From GCA-2746605 sp963710615 (GTDB lineage: Bacteria > Bacteroidota > Ignavibacteria > Ignavibacteriales > Melioribacteraceae), in NCBI GenBank assembly GCA_963710615.1, contig CAVQBF010000002.1:1-64000 (forward strand): 64,000 nucleotides of DNA, written 5' to 3'. Position numbers and translations under genes: made by a program. Below the pieces are notes generated by a model. It had not been told where the DNA came from. It ran no database searches and was given only the letters and a program-made list of their open reading frames with translations. Position 1 is the first letter of the stretch; each line of letters starts with the position of its first letter. This document shows, in pieces, positions 52,135 to 62,056 of the stretch.

Positions 52135-55100
52135 TTAATTTGCAGTTAATGGAACCGGATTTGCACTCATAACTGGTAAATGGTTTCTGTGTTTTACGAC
52201 AATATAATAACTATCAGCAGGCAAATTAAATGATAGAGGATTTTCACCATCAAGGTCTCTAATAGTTTTGTCTTGGAATAAAAATGCAGATCTACTTTTC
52301 AATACCTTTGTATTGTCATTTTTGTCTCTTATCTCAACTAATACCCAATCGACAACCACTGGAGGAATAAAAGGTGCTGTCCTGGGATCCTCAGGATATG
52401 GTGAATCTAAGGGTATTGCTTCATTCAGTGCTGTTGACATATTATCAATTGCATTAAATGGACCTTCTAACAGAACTTTTATTCTAGCAATTATATTTAA
52501 TGGAACAAAAACTCTAGGCCTAAATGCGTAGGGTTGAATAGGATCAAATGAACTGTAATATTTCCAAGGTCCGTATTTTTGAAAAGGATTATTAACAATA
52601 CTAAATTCTTTTCTAGCCCTCCATTTATAGGCGTCAGAATATGAACTTTCCAGTCCATTTTCGGTCGCAAAAATTGCTCTACCATTTATATTTAGAAGTA
52701 AATCTGCAAAATTTGCTACACCATCAAAACTCACACTATTATTATATGAATCACCTAGGCTAAAAATTTCTCCATTTTTAATAACTTCATAAACCATTCT
52801 ACCATCTGCTCTTCCAAAAGGGCTCTTGACTCTTAATCCAAGAACAACACTTCCTTCACTTTCGGTTAAATTACCCGATGCAATTAAACTACTGGGGGAT
52901 GGTTTATTTTGCCTCATTCTAGTTTCTAATGAGCCTCTCACATTACCATAGTATAAGTATGCACCTCCATGTATTGTGGTGCCATTATATCCCGGAGCTC
53001 CAACTATAATGTCGCTATATCCATCACCGTTTACATCCCCAGCAGTTGAGACACTAATTCCATATTGAAATTCATTTCCTCCCATACTCGACCAAACTTC
53101 ATCGACGCTCAAACCACTGGCTGATCCTTCATATAAATATACTTTCCCATCAGAAACAACTCCCGAACCAATACCATCATATCCGTATTGACCAACCAAT
53201 AAATCACTATATCCATCACCGTTCATATCTCCGGCAGTGCTCACGCTGAAACCATATTGTCCAAAACTCTGATTGCCTATTACCGACCAATTTGCACTTG
53301 CAGATAGTCCGGAGGATGAACCATGATAAACATAAGCTGCTCCTTCTTTGTTGGTTGAATTAAAACTACTAAAAACAACATCACTGTATCCATCTCCATT
53401 TACATCTCCTGCTGCTGATACATCTAACCCCAAAGAAGCATAGTCTAGATTACTTTCCAATGACCAATCAGAAGTTTGAGATAATCCGCTAGCTGAACCA
53501 TGGAAAACATACACAGCTCCCTCTCCGGGTTGTCCATTTGAATAGCCGGAAGCTCCAATAATAACATCACTGTAACCATCACCATTTACATCGCCGGCTG
53601 TTGAAACTGCATTTCCTAAAAAGGCATTAAGTGCACCCTCTATAATCCAATCTGCAGAAATTAAAATACCGCTTGAGGATCCATAATGAACAAAAGCTGC
53701 TCCCTTTGCCCCGAACCCATATGCTGAAGCACCAATTATTACATCAGTGTACCCATCACCATTTACATCTCCTGCAGTTGAAACTGTATTTCCATATCCC
53801 GAATTACTCTGATCCCCATTTATCATGGTTGATGGAGTTAGCGATAATCCGCTTGAACTGCCGTGATAAATATAAGCTGCACCAACTTTATTTACTCCAA
53901 TTATTTTTCCCGGCATCCCAATAATTACATCAACATATCCATCCCCATTTACATCCCCTGCTGTTGAGACAGAACTTCCAAAATTCGCATTAGCCTGATT
54001 CCCCTCAAGAATAAGTTTATTAGCTTGATCAATGCTATTATTTGCTCCATAATAAATAAATGCCGCACCTTCCGATTGCTGACCATTATCATATTCAGGC
54101 ACTCCAATTATTATATCACTAAAACCATCACCATTCACATCTCCCGCAGTTGATACATTTCTTCCAGCCTGGCTTCCAATTTGAGTTCCGAATAACTCCT
54201 CTGCATTATTGTCAATTATTCCTTCAATTGTACCATAATAAATATAAGCTTTACCATTACTATTAAAATCACTTTCACCAACAATTACATCACTGTAACC
54301 ATCACCGTTTACATCACCTGCTATGCCTACTGATGCACCAAAAAGTCCATTATTTTGATTTCCCTCTACCATCCATGAATTGCTATTTCCTAATCCTGTT
54401 GACGAACCTTGATATAAGAAAGCAGCACCTACAAAGTCCCCACTAACCAAATATGATTTAGCACCAATAATTACATCTGCATATCCATCACCATTTACAT
54501 CACCCGCAGTTGATACCGCATCTCCAAACCCATCTACAATTATACTGCTACTTAAGTCGGCACTCCAATCAGGGGCTTGTGTTATTTCTTGACTTGTTAA
54601 ATTATCACTATCAATATCATATCCATGATAAACTTCAACAACTCCACGATAAACTGCATCAATGGTAGAGTTTTTTCCAATTATCACATCACTGTATCCG
54701 TCACCATTTACATCTCCAGCTGTAAAAACACTTTTACCAAAATTTCCACTTACTTCATCACCAAATTTGAAGAGGTTTCCAGTAATTCCGGATGCTGAAC
54801 CAAAATAAATTACAAACATGCCTGCACTATTAAGTGGATTTACTCCATCGAAAGTTAAGAAGTCAGGATTTCCAATTATTATATCACTGAATCCATCTCC
54901 ATTAAAATCTCCAGCTGTTGAAACACTCTTTCCAAAATGAGCTAAAGCCTGGTCTCCATCATCAAACCAAAAATTTGATAAATTTAGGCCGGTATTATCT
55001 CCATAATAAACAAAGATTCTTCCCTCTTCACTTTGTCCTTGTGTAAAAAATGGAGCACTTATAATTACATCACTGTAACCATCTCCATTCGCATCTCCGG

Positions 55101-56275
55101 CTGTAGAAACGGCATAACCTAATTGAATATTTTGGGTTCCTCCACTAATAATGTCGCCTTCATCATATGAGAGTCCACCTGCATACCCATAGTATACTAT
55201 TGCTCTTCCTTCATCAAGGTTTGTAGTTCCATAATTCGGAATACCAATAATTATATCACTAAATCCATTTGCATCAATATCACCCGCTGTAGAAATACTA
55301 TAACCAAACTTGGCATCTTGCTGAGCTCCAAGCATTTCCCAATCTGGAGTGGTAGATGGTCCCGTAGATGATCCATGGTAAACAAAGACTTTTCCCTTAT
55401 CATCAAAATATGGTGAACTAATCATTACATCACTAAATCCATCACCATTTACATCACCAGCAGTTGCAACTCTAAACCCGAATTCAGCATCTGTTTGCGT
55501 CCCAACCACTGACCAGTTTTCTACAGTAGATAAAGGATCAATAGTAATTGGATATTTTGCATTTTTATCATTTACGACAATTTGAACTTGTTTCAAATCT
55601 TATTAGCATTTTTCTACTCTTTTCAAACCAACCTCTCAATACTTTTCCATCAGCATCCCAAATTTTTAAGCTGTTGTATCTTCATATATTCTTTTGCAGA
55701 TTTACTCTTTATTACTAAAGCATCTGCACCAATCATTAGTCTTTCTTTTGTTTTTACTTCTAGAGAAAGAGTTAATAAACCTTCTTCGATTATTCGGTTT
55801 TGTATAAATGATAAAATCTTGTCTCATGCCTTCTTCATTGTTTAGATAATCCACCTTCATATTTTCATCTTTTGCGTAGGCTATATTTCCCTCAGCAATA
55901 AATTCTTTGCCCATGAATTCTTTTTCTATAATTCCATTCCTTCCATAACCCAAGACGGTAAATTCCGCAATCCAATCATCTGTCACTTTAATTTTTTTTC
56001 TCTGTGCAGTTTGGACATTTTCATCAATTTTGTAGGCTTCTATTACTCTTGGACTTACTGTAAAACCATTATTTTTATAAATAAATCTTAGATTATTTTT
56101 TCTGTTGGGTGATTGATAAAGAGCTTAGTTCTTCAGAATAGGTAATATAATATTCTTGCTTTTTAATGTTTTCCAAAGCTTTGCTATACCAATCTTGACT
56201 GATTGAATCACCATTTGCAAGTAAAAAGGCAATAGGCGAAAGTGAGAAAAGTAGAAGTCTAATCCCAAGTTTCAT
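52135..56275 (-). CDS. Secreted FG-GAP-repeat protein 2 with HRNHL module (frameshifted)
   Basis: Start at 56275 with AAGGAG upstream and signal LGIRLLLFSLSPIAFLLA. The N-terminal domain (ISQDWYSKALENIKKQEYYI, WIAEFTVLGYGRNGIIEKE, VVNDKNAKYPITIDPLSTV) is broken by shifts near 56110, 55980 and at several points between 55800 and 55590, then 1150 codons are intact. Fourteen FG-GAP repeats follow (AGDVNGDGFSDVMISSPYFD and so on), then TRMRQNKPSPSSLIASG, RVKSPFGRADGRMVYEVIK and the complete C-terminal module (IKVLLEGPFNAIDN, VVDWVLVEIRDKND, AFLFQDKTIRDLDGENPLSF, YYIVVKHRNHLPVMSANPV). It is a full-length paralogue of FG-GAP protein 1. Operator 59 bp upstream. Probable surface adhesin. Confidence 0.87.
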
Positions 56276-56301
56276 ATTAAGTCTCCTTGTCTGATTTTTT
56301 G

Positions 56302-56353
56302 ATCGCAATTTAATTTAAGAGGTAAGTCAAATCAACTAGCAGATGTGGTAGTT
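56302..56353 (-). promoter_or_regulatory. Palindromic operator (site 9) and promoter of FG-GAP 2
   Basis: AACTAgC-AGATGT-GGTAGTT (56334-56353), 3 bp, TTGACT (56325-56330), 17 bp, TGCGAT (56302-56307). Confidence 0.8.
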
Positions 56354-56418
56354 TTTGGTTGCTTGATTATGACATACAAGATTTGAGATGTGAGAAGAAA
56401 AAAGAGAAATGAGATTAG

Positions 56419-56451
56419 ATTCCGGATAATTTCTTGCGAAATTTCCGGAAT
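56419..56451. repeat. Intergenic palindromic repeat (CCGGAATGAC type)
   Basis: ATTCCGG and CCGGAAT arms, followed by GACA. The remaining 56354-56552 interval shows no gene. Confidence 0.65.
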
Positions 56452-56552
56452 GACATTTCTCTGTCAATCCTTAATAATTTCTGTAATCAAAATAGTTATT
56501 CTGGTTGCCCGCCCCTACCTGCGCTAAGCAAATTAGTGGAATGACAGCAAGG

Positions 56553-58367
56553 TTAAAGAATATTAAGTTTAAGTCCTCCAATAATCCATCTGCCGGGCAA
56601 AGGTACACCGGGAATTTCTTCATAAGATTTGTTAAGCAAATTTGTTGCAGTAATAAAAATGTTAAAAAGAGAAAAATTTCTGTTAAGTTTTGTATCGATA
56701 GTAAAATGATCTCCAAGTGTTACTCGATCTTCGTAATTTATTGTCCAACTTTGAGTTATGGCAAAAGGAAGAGAGTGAAATAGTTTAATTGATAAATCAT
56801 GCTTAAGATGTTCAAGCACATATCTTGAGTTTAGATCTAAGTCAGCTTTATCAGAATTAAGATATGTATAATCAAATGTTAGTCTCTGAAATATATCATT
56901 AGAAATATTTCTAAGATTAATTAGTAATCCTAGTTCAAATCCATTTGTATTTATTTTTGTAAAGTTTTTTGCTTTCCATATTTCATCGCTATTATCCAAA
57001 ACATAATCAATTAAATTTTTGCCGTCCTTTATAAAATAAGAAGTCTTAAAATTTACAATTCCATAATTATAATTAAGTCCAAGCTCATAATTATCAGACT
57101 CTTCAGGGATAAGATTAGAATTACCGAGTGTAATAGGATCGCTATAATATAATTCAGTGTATGTCGGAATTCTAAAAGCTCTCCCATAGTTAGCAAATAT
57201 TTTTAAGTTTTCAGAAAAATTATAAGCAGCATCAATTCCCGGCCAAAACTTCCAATTTATTTGCGGATAATAATAGGCAAATCCGCCCAAGCTAAAATTA
57301 AGGTTTTTGCTCGCGCTTATTTTTTGTTCAATAAAGAATCCATTTGTCTGCCTTTTATGTTCACCTAGATTATTGCTGGCTATCTGATCTTGAGAATATT
57401 CAACTCCAAAGCTTGTTAATTCACCTAGAATATCGGTCGAGATTTGGATTTCTCCACCATAAACATTTGTTTCATGATTATTTTTATAGAATGAATGATC
57501 AAATTTGTTAAGTACAAACTCATCATTATTTTTTCTCCAATAAATTTTTGGCATTATATTTAAATCGTCAAGTTCAATCTCCGCAGATAATGCAGCCAGA
57601 TAAGTCTTAGTTTTTTCTGCCTGATTGGGGAATCGAGTAGTGTAATAACTATTTGCTCCAAAGTCCTTTTTGGTATAACCTAAAATAGTTTTAACAACTG
57701 TTGATGAGAAGTTAAATGAATTATTTATCGAAAAAATATGATTATCAAATTCTGTATTTGTTCGGTAACCATTTGATTTACTTTTTTCAATAGACATTTG
57801 ATGATTTGTATTTCCGCTCTTTAGTGATCCATTTATTCCCAAATTGAAATAATTATTTTCACCTCCGCTTAGGTATAGCTGTAAGTTATTTATAGCATTC
57901 TGTTTTGGGATAATATTTATTACTCCGCTAAAAGCATTTGCTCCGTAACTTCTTGAACCTTGACCTTTCAGAATTTCAATCCGCTCAATTTGAGAAAATG
58001 AAATTGGGAGATTCATGTTATGGTGTCCCGTTTGAGGATCGGATAGTTTAATACCATCAATCAAAATTAAAGTTTGCTCAAAAGATCCTCCACGAATAGA
58101 AACATCTGCTTGAACACCTTGAGGACCTCGTTGTTTAATATCCAGTCCGCTGTTGTATTCAAGTAAATCATGAAGATTATTAACTGGCAGTTGAGCTATT
58201 TCTTGCGAAGTTATAACATTTAAACTTCGCCCAACTTCTGAAAATATTGTAGGGACCCGATTGGCTGTAACAATTATGCTGTCTAACTTGTAGTTAGTTT
58301 CAGTCTGAGCGATTGTTGTTATGCCAACGATGCTTTGTATATAAAATAGTAAAAAAATGTATCTCAT
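56553..58367 (-). CDS. TonB-dependent outer-membrane receptor, BtuB-like
   Basis: A signal peptide ends in ITTIAQ. Near the mature N-terminus LDSIIVTANR is a TonB-box-like segment. The plug domain is complete (VITSQEIAQLPVNNLHDLLE, GVQADVSIRGGSFEQTLILI, DGIKLSDPQTGHHNMNLP, ILKGQGSRSYGANAFSGVIN). A 22-strand barrel follows, with IFANYGRAFRIPTYTELYY and the C-terminal LNKSYEEIPGVPLPGRWII typical of BtuB/CirA-like receptors; 604 residues is normal. It should import a scarce nutrient such as cobalamin or an iron chelate across the outer membrane. I see no cobalamin-riboswitch-like leader, so the substrate is open. It stands alone, and has no palindromic operator. Confidence 0.88.
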   Translation of the reverse strand: MRYIFLLFYIQSIVGITTIAQTETNYKLDSIIVTANRVPTIFSEVGRSLNVITSQEIAQLPVNNLHDLLEYNSGLDIKQRGPQGVQADVSIRGGSFEQTLILIDGIKLSDPQTGHHNMNLPISFSQIERIEILKGQGSRSYGANAFSGVINIIPKQNAINNLQLYLSGGENNYFNLGINGSLKSGNTNHQMSIEKSKSNGYRTNTEFDNHIFSINNSFNFSSTVVKTILGYTKKDFGANSYYTTRFPNQAEKTKTYLAALSAEIELDDLNIMPKIYWRKNNDEFVLNKFDHSFYKNNHETNVYGGEIQISTDILGELTSFGVEYSQDQIASNNLGEHKRQTNGFFIEQKISASKNLNFSLGGFAYYYPQINWKFWPGIDAAYNFSENLKIFANYGRAFRIPTYTELYYSDPITLGNSNLIPEESDNYELGLNYNYGIVNFKTSYFIKDGKNLIDYVLDNSDEIWKAKNFTKINTNGFELGLLINLRNISNDIFQRLTFDYTYLNSDKADLDLNSRYVLEHLKHDLSIKLFHSLPFAITQSWTINYEDRVTLGDHFTIDTKLNRNFSLFNIFITATNLLNKSYEEIPGVPLPGRWIIGGLKLNIL

Positions 58368-58567
58368 TTGTTGCCTTATTTTTTGACTAAAAGAGTTTAT
58401 AAAATTCTCATTTAGATTATATATTATTTGCGTAAAGAGTTCAAATTATTGAAAATGTATGTTTTCCATAGAATTTTTAGATTTTATACGTTATTCACGA
58501 ATTCTTTAGCGGGGATCTTGGTTAATAAAATTAAATTGTGAATAATTTTTAATAGCGGCTTAATAGG

Positions 58568-58592
58568 ATTCCCGATTTAAGCTTTCGGGAAT
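58568..58592. repeat. Intergenic palindromic repeat (CGGGAATGAC type)
   Basis: ATTCCCGA and TCGGGAAT arms, followed by GAC. Confidence 0.65.
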
Positions 58593-58727
58593 GACTAGGA
58601 AAGGTATGCAGATTATGCTTAAAAAAGTAAAAAAGATTTACTAGAATCTGGTTCTAGTGCTGAATATAAAGAACAAAAATGAAGCTTATTTTAAAGATTA
58701 TTTGTAAAACTAGTCCAATACTACTGG

Positions 58728-58766
58728 ATTCCCACTCCTACCAATGGTAGGTAAGTTTGCGGGAAT
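58728..58766. repeat. Intergenic palindromic repeat (GGGAATGAC type)
   Basis: ATTCCC and GGGAAT arms enclosing CCTACC-AAT-GGTAGG; followed by GACA. The rest of 58368-58794 shows no gene. Confidence 0.65.
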
Positions 58767-58794
58767 GACAAGCAAACATAGATTCTGAATAAGA

Positions 58795-60153
58795 CTACAA
58801 AGTAACGATATCTGTATAAATAATATATGCCATTAACATTAACAGAATTACAAAGCCAAAATTCTGTATAGCCAATTTAAGCTTAATTGGAATTTCCCTT
58901 CTAATTATTCCTTCAATCAGAATAATAACCATATGTCCGCCATCTAAAACGGGGAATGGTAAAATATTTATTATTGCCAGACTTAAACTTAACATTGCCA
59001 AAAATAATAAAAAGGGTATAATGCCAGCATCTGCTGACTGAGAAGCAAACTTAGCAATTTTAACCGGTCCACCAAACGAGCTTTCAAATGCAACATCACC
59101 TTTAATTACACTTCCAAGCATTTTAAATGTCAAGGCTGTATAACCGCCAATGTTTGATACACTTTTAACAAGAGATTCACCTAAACCATAATCTTTGTAG
59201 TCAACCTTTCCAATATACGCATCACCAATTGCTATACCAATTAGTCCATTCTCATCCGGAGTTACAGCAACCATTACAGTATCTTCATTTCTCAATAACT
59301 TTAAATCAAGCTCAACATTACTACTGGATGAAATAATTGTAATTACATTCTGAGTAGATTCAGTATTTATACTATCAATTGAAAGAAAAATATCACCAGA
59401 TTCTAAACCGGCTTTTTCAGCAGGTGAATCGGGCATTACACTACTAACTAAAGGTTTTGTATTACCAATCGGGAAAAAACTAGTTTCTTGAGCAGCTTTA
59501 GAAAGCACATCTTTTGAAGCTGTAAATTCAGTTTGAGTCCCGTCTCTATTTACTTCAACTACAACATCTTCGCCAAGATTATCTATTAATAACGTATTAA
59601 GTAAACCTTCCCAGTCGGAGACTTTCTTTCTATTAACAGATAGAATTTCATCATAAGATCTGAAGCCAGCTTCATATGCTAAAGTTGTATCGGCAACAAC
59701 ACCAATGGAGGTTGTCTGCATTACTTGTTTGCCTTGGAAAAAGTTTATCCCCCAAAAAACCATTACAGCTAAAGTGAGATTCATCATTACACCGGCAGTA
59801 ATTACAAATAATTTTTGATATGTCGGTTTAGCTCTAAATTCGTAAGGTTTAGGTTCTTGATTAGCAAACTTAGTATCAAAGCTTTCATCAACCATACCGG
59901 CAATTTTTACATATCCTCCCAGTGGCAGTAGGCATAATTTGTAATCAGTATGACCTTGGAGATCTAAATCTTTATCTAATGTCCCAAATGTAAATCCGTT
60001 AACTTGATTCCAACCAAATAATCTTTGACCAAAACCTATTGCAAATGCATCTGTTCTCATTTTACACATTCTGGCAGCAACAAAATGTCCCAGCTCGTGC
60101 ACAAAAACAAGAATACCAATTGTGATAATAAAATATATAACTGAATCGAACAA
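58795..60153 (-). CDS. rseP: RIP metalloprotease (site-2 protease family)
   Basis: This inner-membrane zinc protease cleaves transmembrane segments such as those of anti-sigma factors. The first helix carries HELGHFVAARM (zinc motif HExxH), the central part has two PDZ domains (TSIGVVADTTLAYEAGFRSY, VSSVMPDSPAEKAGLESGD), and the C-terminus has LPFPVLDGGHMVIILIEGI with the third zinc ligand and four or so membrane segments in all. Its length of 452 residues is typical. It follows dxr on the same strand after 197 bp holding two palindromic repeats, a gene order common in bacteria. A link with the anti-sigma factor at 30269 is possible but unproven. Confidence 0.93.
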   Translation of the reverse strand: MFDSVIYFIITIGILVFVHELGHFVAARMCKMRTDAFAIGFGQRLFGWNQVNGFTFGTLDKDLDLQGHTDYKLCLLPLGGYVKIAGMVDESFDTKFANQEPKPYEFRAKPTYQKLFVITAGVMMNLTLAVMVFWGINFFQGKQVMQTTSIGVVADTTLAYEAGFRSYDEILSVNRKKVSDWEGLLNTLLIDNLGEDVVVEVNRDGTQTEFTASKDVLSKAAQETSFFPIGNTKPLVSSVMPDSPAEKAGLESGDIFLSIDSINTESTQNVITIISSSSNVELDLKLLRNEDTVMVAVTPDENGLIGIAIGDAYIGKVDYKDYGLGESLVKSVSNIGGYTALTFKMLGSVIKGDVAFESSFGGPVKIAKFASQSADAGIIPFLLFLAMLSLSLAIINILPFPVLDGGHMVIILIEGIIRREIPIKLKLAIQNFGFVILLMLMAYIIYTDIVTL

Positions 60154-60190
60154 AATTATTTCTCCTAATTAACATTCAAAATTATTTGTC

Positions 60191-60220
60191 ATTCCGGCTA
60201 AAAAAAGTGAATGCCGGAAT
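60191..60220. repeat. Intergenic palindromic repeat (GTCATTCCGGC type)
   Basis: ATTCCGGC and GCCGGAAT arms, preceded by GTC. Confidence 0.7.
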
Positions 60221-60252
60221 CTAAGTGTTTTTAATTTGCACAGTATTTTTAG

Positions 60253-60290
60253 ATTCCGATATCTCGCATAAAAACTGCGGGAACCGGAAT
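60253..60290. repeat. Intergenic palindromic repeat (CCGGAATGAC type)
   Basis: ATTCCG and CGGAAT arms, followed by GACC. Confidence 0.65.
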
Positions 60291-60350
60291 GACCGTAAAT
60301 ATAACAGACTTTCCCAACAGTCAAATTCGGGAATGAGAGTGCAAAACAAA

Positions 60351-61490
60351 TTAATTAAACTTCTGTGATATCTCTCTAGTTCGACGATCACATTCAATAA
60401 TTGTTTCAAAATCTACAATCGAACTAATATTCATTTCATTTAAGGAATTTTCAATCAATTCGGGTATTTGTAAAAAGCTAATTTCTCTATTTAAAAATTT
60501 ATCGACTGCTATTTCATTTGCCGCATTCAGTATACAAGGTGCAGTACCTCCTTGTTCCATTGAATCGAATGCAAGTTTCAGACATTTAAATTTTATTAAA
60601 TCAGGCTCAAAAAATGTCAGCTCTCTTAAAGTAGGAAAATGAGTATCAACAAAAGCACTTTCAAATCTTTCCGGGTAAGTTAATGCATATTGAATAGGCA
60701 GTTTCATGTCAGGTAAGCTTAATTGAGCTTTAATGCTACCGTCAATAAATTCAACCATTGAATGCACAATAGATTGTGGATGAACGACTACATCAATTTT
60801 ATCTTTGCCTAATTTAAATAACCAATGAGCTTCAATTACTTCAAGACCTTTATTCATCATTGTTGATGAATCAATAGTAATTTTACTTCCCATACTCCAA
60901 TTAGGATGGTTTAATGCATCCTTAATTGTAACACTTTTTAAGCTTTCCAAAGAATTGTTAAGGAAAGGTCCACCAGAGGCAGTAATTATCAGCTTTTCAA
61001 TATAATTATTTTTTTCCCCAACAAGACATTGAAATATTGCACTATGTTCAGAATCAACCGGCAGAATTTCAGAATTATGTTCTCTTGCTAAATTTGTTAC
61101 TACTTCTCCGGCCGCAACTAAAGTTTCCTTATTGGCAAGTGCAATTCTTTTGCCTCTTTTAATGCTTTCGATAGTTGGAGCCAAACCTGCAAAACCAACT
61201 AAAGATGATACTAAAATATCATAATCGCCGGTTTTCGCAACTTCAACTAATCCTTCTTCTCCGCTTAACACCTCACAACCATTTACAATATTTTTAAGTT
61301 CTTTGAACTTATCTTTATTTCTAACAACAACAAACTTTGGTCTAAATTCTTTAATCTGATCCTCAAGAAGCCCAATATTGGAATTTGCCGTTAATCCAAA
61401 AACTTCAAATTTATCATTGAATTTTCGGATTACTTCCAAGGCATTAACGCCGATTGACCCTGTTGAACCTAAAAGAAGAATTTTTTTCAT
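60351..61490 (-). CDS. dxr: 1-deoxy-D-xylulose-5-phosphate reductoisomerase
   Basis: This is the second enzyme of the MEP isoprenoid pathway, converting DXP to MEP with NADPH and a divalent metal in the cytoplasm. The N-terminus has the NADPH loop LLLGSTGSIGVNALEV, followed by ALANKETLVAAGE, the metal-binding segment PVDSEHSAIFQCLVGE, the flexible loop NHPNWSMGSKITIDSSTMMN and KGLEVIEAHWLF. The frame is complete at 379 residues. It lies upstream of rseP on the same strand. Confidence 0.95.
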   Translation of the reverse strand: MKKILLLGSTGSIGVNALEVIRKFNDKFEVFGLTANSNIGLLEDQIKEFRPKFVVVRNKDKFKELKNIVNGCEVLSGEEGLVEVAKTGDYDILVSSLVGFAGLAPTIESIKRGKRIALANKETLVAAGEVVTNLAREHNSEILPVDSEHSAIFQCLVGEKNNYIEKLIITASGGPFLNNSLESLKSVTIKDALNHPNWSMGSKITIDSSTMMNKGLEVIEAHWLFKLGKDKIDVVVHPQSIVHSMVEFIDGSIKAQLSLPDMKLPIQYALTYPERFESAFVDTHFPTLRELTFFEPDLIKFKCLKLAFDSMEQGGTAPCILNAANEIAVDKFLNREISFLQIPELIENSLNEMNISSIVDFETIIECDRRTREISQKFN

Positions 61491-61572
61491 TAATTGTGAT
61501 TCAATAATTGAATGAATTAAACCTATAAAACTAATATTTTTTCAATCTAATTGTAACAAACAATTTGAAAGA

Positions 61573-62046
61573 TTAAGAATAAAATCTATGTGTGATGGCA
61601 AAAACGAAATTTAGAATTACCAAAACATTTATTATTAAATTTATTTTCACAACATTTCTATATTGAAAATATGTAGCATCGTTGTCATCTTGTGACATTA
61701 AAGTTCTTAACTTTTTTGAAGCTGGAATAATTCTTAAAAAAGTGTTAAGAAGTATTATAACAAATAAAATTTGCTTTGTCGCAAGCCAATGAGCGTGAGA
61801 CATATCAAAAAAGCCCCAACTCGGATTCAGCAGAACCATAATTATTCCGGTAACTGCAATTCCAACAGAGCCTACAATCCCAAATAAATTTGTGAATTGA
61901 AGATAAATTGACATCAACTTATTTTTAATGTCAACTTTAGTCGCATTTTCAATCTGATTTTTCAAAATAATTTCTGCCGCAAAAAATATCAGCCACATAC
62001 CTGCAAATATAATATGCAGAGTCACGTAAGTTGAATAGTATTTCAT
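61573..62046 (-). CDS. Four-helix membrane protein (CopD/DUF2269-like)
   Basis: The 157-residue protein has four hydrophobic segments: about residues 9-27 (LHIIFAGMWLIFFAAEIIL), 53-73 (NLFGIVGSVGIAVTGIIMVL), 88-107 (WLATKQILFVIILLNTFLRI) and 134-154 (INLIINVLVILNFVFAITH). A His in the first helix and HAHW before the third recall CopD-like or cytochrome-b-like membrane proteins, but no complete binding motif is present. The start is 10 bp after the nitronate-monooxygenase-like gene, so the two are probably co-transcribed. Function unknown. Confidence 0.6.
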   Translation of the reverse strand: MKYYSTYVTLHIIFAGMWLIFFAAEIILKNQIENATKVDIKNKLMSIYLQFTNLFGIVGSVGIAVTGIIMVLLNPSWGFFDMSHAHWLATKQILFVIILLNTFLRIIPASKKLRTLMSQDDNDATYFQYRNVVKINLIINVLVILNFVFAITHRFYS

Positions 62047-62056
62047 AATTTCGCCT

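Noticed and set aside
58368..58560. A cobalamin riboswitch before the BtuB-like receptor
   Set aside because: No B12-box-like or conserved multi-stem pattern is visible in the leader.
58728..58766. A tenth copy of the operator, because it contains CCTACC-AAT-GGTAGG
   Set aside because: The spacer is 3 instead of 6 bases, the outer bases do not match, and it belongs to an intergenic palindromic repeat.
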